Shown here piece by piece: positions 59,830 to 64,000 of a DNA stretch of 64,000 nucleotides (its first letter is position 1; each line of letters opens with the position of its first letter). The notes below the pieces were generated by a model. The model was not told the origin of the DNA. It made no database searches and saw nothing but the letters and a program-made list of their open reading frames with translations. This DNA is from Wenzhouxiangella limi. GTDB taxonomy: Bacteria; Pseudomonadota; Gammaproteobacteria; Xanthomonadales; Wenzhouxiangellaceae. A program made the translations under genes and the position numbers. The stretch covers positions 100,207 through 164,206 of the forward strand of contig NZ_JAAGSC010000037.1 of NCBI RefSeq assembly GCF_010499265.1, in the 5' to 3' direction.

Positions 59830-60789
59830 TCAGGCCATATCCAGCGGACTACGCGCGCCCAGCGCACCGCGATTGATAACATGCGTGTAGATCATCGTGG
59901 TGCGCACGTCCGAGTGGCCCAGCAATTGCTGAACCGTGCGGATGTCGGCGCCTGACTCCAGCAGGTGAGTGGCAAAGCTGTGGCGAAAAGCATGGCAGGT
60001 GACCGGTTTGCGGATCTCTGCAGCTCGCGCGGCGCGCTTGACCGACTTTTGAACCGTGCTGTCGAGCACGTGGTGTCGCCCCATGCGGCCAGAGCGCGGA
60101 TCGCGGCCAAAGCCGCGCGCAGCGAACAGGTATTGCCAAGCGGGCTCAAAGCGAGCATTCGGATACTTGCGGTCCAGCGCGGTCGGTAGAAGTACCCCAC
60201 CTTGGCCGAGTTGCCGATCCAGTGCCGCCAACTCCACGGCTTGTTCCACCCTGGACTGCAAGGCAGTGATACATGAGTCCGCCAGCACCGTCACCCGATC
60301 CTTGGCCCCCTTGGCATCCCGAATGATCAACTCGCGCCGACGAAAATCAACGTCCTTTACCCTGAGCCGGAGCGCCTCGATGATCCGCAGCCCCGAGCCA
60401 TACAACAGCTTGACCACCAGGTCATGCGGCGGTGGCAAGTGGGCCAGAATCCTCCGGACCTCGTCAATCGAAAGAACCACCGGAATACGTGCGGGGCGCT
60501 TTGCGCGGACCACGTCGTCCAGCCATGGAAGCTCGATTTCAAGCACATGTCGATAAAGAAACAAAATGGCACTCAGAGCCAGATTTTGCGTAGACGCAGC
60601 CACGTGCCGATCTACGGCAAGGTGAGTCAGGTACGCTTCGATCTCGCGTTTGCCCATCTCCCTTGGATGACGCTTGCCATGGAACAGGATAAAGCGCCGA
60701 ACCCAATGCGCATAGGTTTGCTCGGTGCGATAGCTGTAATGTCGAGCGCGAATGGCATCGCGCATTAAATCAAGAAGCTTGCGGGCCAT
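59830..60789 (-). CDS. intI: Integron integrase
   Basis: 319 residues of the tyrosine recombinase family. Catalytic residues: Arg135 (GSGLRIIEAL), His266 and Arg269 (CHAFRHSFATHLLESG), His292 (LLGHSDV) and the nucleophile Tyr301 (TTMIYTHV). The integron-specific insert around residues 203-250 (TALDRKYPN, AWQYLFAARGFGRDPRSG, RMGRHH) separates IntI from phage and Xer recombinases. It joins attC to attI by folding single-stranded attC. The reading frame is complete, so it may be active. No clear LexA box was seen upstream. Confidence 0.95.
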   Translation of the reverse strand: MARKLLDLMRDAIRARHYSYRTEQTYAHWVRRFILFHGKRHPREMGKREIEAYLTHLAVDRHVAASTQNLALSAILFLYRHVLEIELPWLDDVVRAKRPARIPVVLSIDEVRRILAHLPPPHDLVVKLLYGSGLRIIEALRLRVKDVDFRRRELIIRDAKGAKDRVTVLADSCITALQSRVEQAVELAALDRQLGQGGVLLPTALDRKYPNARFEPAWQYLFAARGFGRDPRSGRMGRHHVLDSTVQKSVKRAARAAEIRKPVTCHAFRHSFATHLLESGADIRTVQQLLGHSDVRTTMIYTHVINRGALGARSPLDMA

Positions 60790-61036
60790 AGACAGAACGG
60801 ACAGTAGTGCCTGACCCGATTGGACCAGCAGTCACCTTGAAGCAAAATCAGAGAATCACGCTTTCGGCTGTAGGAAATTTGCGAACTAACCGGATAGAAG
60901 TCATAATCAAAGAGGCGCCCGCAGGAGTTAACCCCATGAATCCACGAAGCATTCCACCAGACTGCCCGTCCCGCTGCAGCCTAAACAGAATTTTTCAGGC
61001 TAAATGACGGTTCTGACTTTTTCCAGATAGTTGTAG
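60790..61036. other. attI: attI-type region between intI and cassette 1
   Basis: 247 bases without a credible gene. By geometry the integration site lies at its right end, where G61036 precedes the inferred first cassette base. A possible rightward promoter lies in the middle. A 66-codon frame at 60807-61007 is probably chance. The exact attI core cannot be fixed from one strand alone. Confidence 0.6.
60879..60907 (+). promoter_or_regulatory. Putative cassette promoter (Pc) in the attI region
   Basis: TTGCGA (60879-60884), 17 bases, CATAAT (60902-60907): four and five of six consensus bases with ideal spacing, pointing into the array. It would start transcription about 190 bases before the methyltransferase. 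Confidence 0.5.
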
Positions 61037-61106
61037 TTAGCACTACCAATAACGTAGCCCTCGGTGCATTATTAACAGTTTTGGATTTACCTATGGTGGC
61101 TAAAGA

Positions 61107-62390
61107 GTGAAGAAACCAACAGCGATTAGCTTATTTTGTGGTGCAGGTGGATGTTCTCTGGGCTTCAAACAAGCAGGTTACGAGATACTGTATGCGAATG
61201 ACAAAGATTCCGCAGCTATCAAAACCTACAAACAAAACTTCCCCGACGCTGTTTGTAGCAATGAAGATATTAACAATCTTAATTTCAACCAAATATTGAA
61301 AGATATCAAGGTTGAACCTGGTGACCTTGATGTCCTTATTGGCGGCCCACCCTGCCAAGGGTTTTCGACTGCTGGGACTAGATTTTGGGATGATCCAAGA
61401 AATCATCTTTTGAAGAGTTATATCAAAGCTTTAGAGGTTTTGCGCCCCAAATGGTTCATAATGGAAAATGTTGAAGGGTTGTTAACTTCAAACAATGGGA
61501 AGTATGTTTATGAGGCGGCTAAGGCGTTTATTGAGGTTGGTTATTTTATAAGGATAGAAAAAGTATATTCACAAGAGTATGGGATTCCTCAGAGAAGAAA
61601 AAGGGTTCTAGTTGTTGGCAACAGAATCGGCCATAACTATAAAATGCCGGAGGGAACAATAAAGGTTTCAGGCCAAATATTTAGAAATTCAGATATAACC
61701 ATTTCCCATGCAATTGATACTCTGCCTAAAGCAGCTAATTCAAAAGATCAATTATTAAAACCTATTCTCGAACCTGCCCGAAATAAGTTTGACGTTTTGC
61801 TTAGAGGTAATGCAGTAGAAATCACAGACCATTACTGTCCTGTGATTAAAGGTATTCAGCTAGAAAGAATTTCCACGCTGAAGCCTGGTCAAACAATGAA
61901 GGACTTGCCTGACCATCTCCAGCATGAGTCATTTAGAAAACGGGCAAATCGACGGGTGGCGGATGGGACACCAACGGAAAAGCGCGGCGGTGCGCCTTCT
62001 GGCTTGAAAAGATTAATAGATAATGAGCCAAGTCTTACGATTACAGGCGCAGCTACAAGAGAATTAATCCATCCAGTTGAGGATAGGCCTTTGACGATCA
62101 GAGAGGCCGCTAGAATACAAACATTTCCAGATGACTTTGTATTTTGTGGGACTTCGTCCCAAAAAATACAGCAAATCGGAAATGCTATTCCCCCTATGCT
62201 TGCCCGAATTTTTGCCGAACATATTCGAGACGATTATGGCTTCTCAGGGGCACCCAACAATGAAGGTAAGCTTTTAGGGTACTTATTAACGAAGGCAGGG
62301 GCGATGAGTCCTGCGCTAAAAGCAACAGACATGTTGTTGCTGGATCTCATGACTAATCAAAGCCAGAAACAACACGTACTATTTGGATGA
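61107..62390 (+). CDS. DNA (cytosine-5)-methyltransferase of a type II R-M system
   Basis: 427 residues. Motif I is SLFCGAGGCSLGFKQAGY, motif IV GGPPCQGFSTAG with the catalytic Cys83, motif VI MENVEGL (120-), motif VIII IPQRRKRV (161-) and motif X IGNAIPP near the end. A target-recognition region lies at about 230-310. Methylation protects host DNA from the endonuclease encoded next. Starts with GTG at 61107; the first motif follows within eight residues. Codon use is AT-rich, unlike the chromosome, so it was acquired. The recognition sequence is unknown. Confidence 0.95.
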   Translation: MKKPTAISLFCGAGGCSLGFKQAGYEILYANDKDSAAIKTYKQNFPDAVCSNEDINNLNFNQILKDIKVEPGDLDVLIGGPPCQGFSTAGTRFWDDPRNHLLKSYIKALEVLRPKWFIMENVEGLLTSNNGKYVYEAAKAFIEVGYFIRIEKVYSQEYGIPQRRKRVLVVGNRIGHNYKMPEGTIKVSGQIFRNSDITISHAIDTLPKAANSKDQLLKPILEPARNKFDVLLRGNAVEITDHYCPVIKGIQLERISTLKPGQTMKDLPDHLQHESFRKRANRRVADGTPTEKRGGAPSGLKRLIDNEPSLTITGAATRELIHPVEDRPLTIREAARIQTFPDDFVFCGTSSQKIQQIGNAIPPMLARIFAEHIRDDYGFSGAPNNEGKLLGYLLTKAGAMSPALKATDMLLLDLMTNQSQKQHVLFG

Positions 62391-62393
62391 TAT

Positions 62394-63425
62394 ATGACCA
62401 ACTCAGCATTTTTTCGTAATCTGTATGCTAAATGCAAAATGCACGGTGCTGGTGAAGCGCAGGTAGTGATATCGGATGGAGAGCTGTATGCGCTTCTTTC
62501 CATCGCGATCGATGATTTGGCATGGTCGCACGCAGATTTTGGGGCCAGTCGGGTTTCTACGCCTAATCCGGACTATTATAAAATCCCTTTGAGCTGGTTT
62601 GATCAGCAAGCTGAATCGAGTATTACGGCGAGTGAAGTCGAAAGCGTTTTGAGATCTGCTTTTGAGAAAGATAATGACTTTGGGCTATACATAGAGAATC
62701 TGACCGCGCTTCATCGGCGAAGAGTCAAATATAGGAGAATTTTAGCGGCACAACCCATGCCAAACATGGATCAGATTGGGCCAAGATCATTATTGGAGTA
62801 CGGGTGCTGTGAATCCACTTTGCTCGCCAACTGGATGGTCTGGCGAAAGTGGATATATGACGTTGATAATCGCTCGGCACAGGAAACGGGCTATTTATTT
62901 GAACCGCTTTTGGCTAGTTGTCTTGGTGGTGAACCTGTTGGATCGAGAAATTCACCAGTAAAGCGATTAGACTCGAATGGGCAACCAACTAACAAAGGTA
63001 GGCAAATTGATTGTCTGGTACCAGGCAATAATAGAACTTATGAGCTAAAGCTACGAGTTACCATTGCAGCTAGCGGACAAGGCCGATTCGGCGAGGAGCT
63101 ATCTTTTGCAGAAGAGAGCCAAGCTGCCGGTTTTACCCCTGTTCTTTTGGTGCTCGATCCAACACCCTCTACTCGGCTAACTGAATTATCAGAAAAATAC
63201 ATGTCATGTGGAGGTGCTTTTTACCACGGCGAAGCTGCTTGGCAGCACATGGAAGAAGAAGCAGGTGAAGTTATTTCAGTTTTCATAGAAAACTACATAC
63301 GACCTGCGATTCAAGGCATTGAAGAAGTTGAAATTTACTTTCCGAAGTCAATAAATTTGAGCTGGTCGGAGAATGAAATAAAGGTGTCCGATAACTCCGC
63401 TTCCTATGTTGTTCAGCGCGTTTAA
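62394..63425 (+). CDS. Probable type II restriction endonuclease (PD-(D/E)XK fold)
   Basis: 343 residues, three bases after the methyltransferase stop. RQIDCLVPGNNRTYELKLRV gives Asp206, Glu217 and Lys219, a PD-(D/E)XK metal site, with Glu170 in GYLFEPLL as a possible helper. Beginning and end are helical and unlike nicking or HNH enzymes. I do not recognise the exact family from sequence alone, and the target is unknown; the pairing with a cytosine methyltransferase strongly implies a restriction enzyme. AT-rich codons as in its partner. Its stop is directly followed by attC. Confidence 0.82.
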   Translation: MTNSAFFRNLYAKCKMHGAGEAQVVISDGELYALLSIAIDDLAWSHADFGASRVSTPNPDYYKIPLSWFDQQAESSITASEVESVLRSAFEKDNDFGLYIENLTALHRRRVKYRRILAAQPMPNMDQIGPRSLLEYGCCESTLLANWMVWRKWIYDVDNRSAQETGYLFEPLLASCLGGEPVGSRNSPVKRLDSNGQPTNKGRQIDCLVPGNNRTYELKLRVTIAASGQGRFGEELSFAEESQAAGFTPVLLVLDPTPSTRLTELSEKYMSCGGAFYHGEAAWQHMEEEAGEVISVFIENYIRPAIQGIEEVEIYFPKSINLSWSENEIKVSDNSASYVVQRV

Positions 63426-63502
63426 GTGCTAACAATGCGCTGCACTCGGACAATTTTTCCGCTGCGCTCCAAAATTGCCGGTGAGCGCGGCGTTGGGCGC
63501 AC
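63426..63502 (+). other. attC: attC site (cassette recombination site)
   Basis: R'' GTGCTAAC (63426-63433) and R' GTTGGGC (63492-63498) enclose a foldable site of about 77 bases. L'' GCGCTGCAC (63437-63445) pairs with L' GTGAGCGC (63481-63488) leaving one unpaired G at 63442, the extrahelical base typical of attC. Central arms CAATTTT (63451-63457) and AAAATTG (63471-63477) close a GCTGCGC-containing tip. The recombination point is G63492^T63493. Confidence 0.92.
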
Positions 63503-63531
63503 TTGACTGATATGCATATCATGTGCATACC
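63503..63531 (+). promoter_or_regulatory. Putative brnTA promoter with palindromic operator
   Basis: TTGACT (63503-63508), then the perfect 12-base palindrome GATATGCATATC (63509-63520), then a partial second copy of the TGCATA core (63525-63530) at about the -10 position. BrnA-type antitoxins repress their own operon from such sites. The promoter starts within ten bases of the cassette edge, so the module carries its own expression signals. Confidence 0.5.
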
Positions 63532-63537
63532 AGGCGC

Positions 63538-63804
63538 ATGGAGATCGAATTCGACCCGGAAAAGGCGGCATTTAACCTCCGCAAACACCGCGTCAGCTTT
63601 GCGCATGCGGAGCAGGCGCTCCGCGATCCACTTGGCCTCACCATTGAGGATCCCGACTCGGAAGGTGAGCTCCGCTTCGTCACTCTTGGCGCAGATTCCC
63701 TGGGACGAATTCTGGTCGTAGTCCACACCCCGCGGGATGATCGGGTCCGAATCATTTCCGCGCGAAAAGCCAGCCGAAACGAGGCAAGGAACTACCATGC
63801 GTAA
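63538..63804 (+). CDS. brnT: BrnT family ribonuclease toxin
   Basis: 88 residues starting IEFDPEKAAFNLRKHRVSFAHAEQAL, the BrnT signature (FDxxKxxxNxxKHxVxF). The late VVVHTPRDDRVRIISARKASRNEARNY has the R-x-I-S-A-R-x-A-x-x-x-E-x-x-x-Y end of the family. BrnT is a RelE-fold ribonuclease that halts translation when free of BrnA. The ATG at 63538 fits the family start; an ATG at 63523 lies in the promoter. Overlaps brnA by eight bases. Confidence 0.93.
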   Translation: MEIEFDPEKAAFNLRKHRVSFAHAEQALRDPLGLTIEDPDSEGELRFVTLGADSLGRILVVVHTPRDDRVRIISARKASRNEARNYHA

Positions 63805-64000
63805 AGAGTATGACTTCAGTAAGGGTAAACGAGGCCCTGCCGTAGAATCTCCCGGGAAGACCCGCATCACCATCATGCTTGACAACGACATTATTGAGTC
63901 ATTTCGAGCGCGGGCTGAAGCCAGAGGCATTGGCTATCAGACCGCGATTAATGAGGCGCTCCGGGCAGCCCTAAATGACGAGAATGTGCCGTTAACTGCC
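63797..64000 (+). CDS. brnA: BrnA family antitoxin, partial (cut by the right edge)
   Basis: 68 residues are visible. KTRITIMLDNDIIESFRARAEARGIGYQTAINEALRAAL is the ribbon-helix-helix DNA-binding domain that BrnA uses to bind the brnTA promoter while its other part neutralises BrnT. The start overlaps the end of brnT. Only the last few residues should be missing. Confidence 0.9.
   Translation, partial: MRKEYDFSKGKRGPAVESPGKTRITIMLDNDIIESFRARAEARGIGYQTAINEALRAALNDENVPLTA

Larger units (their letters stand above)
61037..63492 (+). mobile_element. Gene cassette 1: complete type II restriction-modification system
   Basis: The cassette starts with TTAGCAC (61037-61043) after G61036 and ends at the G of its attC R' box (63492). 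Its first bases, GTTAGCAC with the preceding G, are the exact reverse complement of GTGCTAAC at its own attC R'' (63426-63433), as expected when an excised circle recombines. It is 2,456 bases long and markedly AT-richer than the chromosome. It carries two rightward genes three bases apart. Confidence 0.78.
59830..64000. mobile_element. Integron: leftward integrase, attI region, cassette array (cut by the right edge)
   Basis: An IntI-type integrase on the minus strand is followed on its upstream side by a 247-base attI-like region. A rightward, AT-rich first cassette with a restriction-modification system comes next, then a full attC site, then a second cassette with BrnT/BrnA that runs off the window. 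This is the standard integron geometry. The cassettes are non-resistance genes, as in chromosomal integrons. The full array length cannot be seen. Confidence 0.88.
63493..64000 (+). mobile_element. Gene cassette 2 (partial): BrnT/BrnA toxin-antitoxin
   Basis: Begins TTGGGCGCAC immediately after the attC crossover and returns to GC-rich codon use. It holds brnT and the start of brnA, and continues past the edge. Its own attC should lie beyond 64000 with R'' near GTGCGCCCAA, by the same complementarity seen for cassette 1. Confidence 0.82.

Noticed and set aside
60785..60830. LexA box upstream of the integrase
   Set aside because: ACAG and CTG fragments are present but not in the CTGT-8-ACAG arrangement.
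60807..61007. A 66-codon open frame in the attI region
   Set aside because: No ribosome-binding site, no recognisable domain and it spans the likely Pc promoter.

Overview
The window reads as the replication-origin neighbourhood of a high-GC, aerobic, motile gammaproteobacterium. It resembles the Xanthomonadales/Chromatiales-type lineages, with Wenzhouxiangella-like bacteria my best guess from the gene mix, not from any search. The evidence is the dnaA-dnaN-recF-gyrB block next to rpmH-rnpA-yidC-mnmE, an E. coli-type MntR, CmoA, a gammaproteobacterial-length GyrB, a Fur-box iron transporter, and many secreted proteases and TPR signalling proteins.

Layout. 1-3.3 kb: glycyl-tRNA synthetase (glyS is cut by the left edge), a glutamine amidotransferase and cmoA. 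3.3-9.6 kb: gyrB, recF, dnaN and dnaA, all leftward, with a candidate oriC between dnaN and dnaA. 9.6-14 kb: rpmH, rnpA, yidC and mnmE rightward, then a fructosamine kinase-like gene. 14-30 kb: glutathionyl-hydroquinone reductase, a TPR-GGDEF cyclase, SelO, a secreted subtilase with two PKD domains, cytochrome c', cytochrome b561, a tricorn-type protease and a TPR membrane protein coupled to a small secreted protein. 29.5-32.8 kb: mntR divergent from a manganese-type ABC transporter, with an MntR-like box between them. 32.8-39.5 kb: dipeptidase, polysaccharide deacetylase, Bax-like glucosaminidase, orphan tungstate-binding protein, pncB and an MFS transporter. 39.6-43.7 kb: ferric-iron ABC transporter with a Fur box. 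43.7-46.7 kb: motA/motB, a small flagellar-type protein and a GGDEF cyclase. 46.7-59.7 kb: glycosyltransferase/PAP2 pair, UbiB-type kinase with a coiled-coil partner, Ser/Thr kinase-TPR, a queuosine-mannosyltransferase homologue, antiporter, RraA, CpdA, rubredoxin and hemL.

59.8-64 kb is the accessory end. An integron integrase faces left. To its right lie an attI-type region and a clearly AT-richer first cassette that carries a complete m5C methyltransferase plus PD-(D/E)XK endonuclease. A well-formed attC follows, and then a second cassette with a BrnT/BrnA toxin-antitoxin pair cut by the window edge. The boundary of cassette 1 can be inferred because its first bases are complementary to the R'' box of its own attC. 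Restriction-modification and toxin-antitoxin modules are both addictive, so this is a self-stabilising start to a cassette array.

Two non-coding signals stand out elsewhere. At 46.9-47.0 kb there is a promoter followed by two hairpins. The second is a 13-bp stem displaying a C/U-only anti-Shine-Dalgarno loop, which suggests an undescribed small RNA. In oriC, two abutting DnaA boxes, a GC-rich spacer and a DnaA-trio run reproduce the basal unwinding layout described in Bacillus subtilis. All calls come from reading the sequence; no database or folding program was run.
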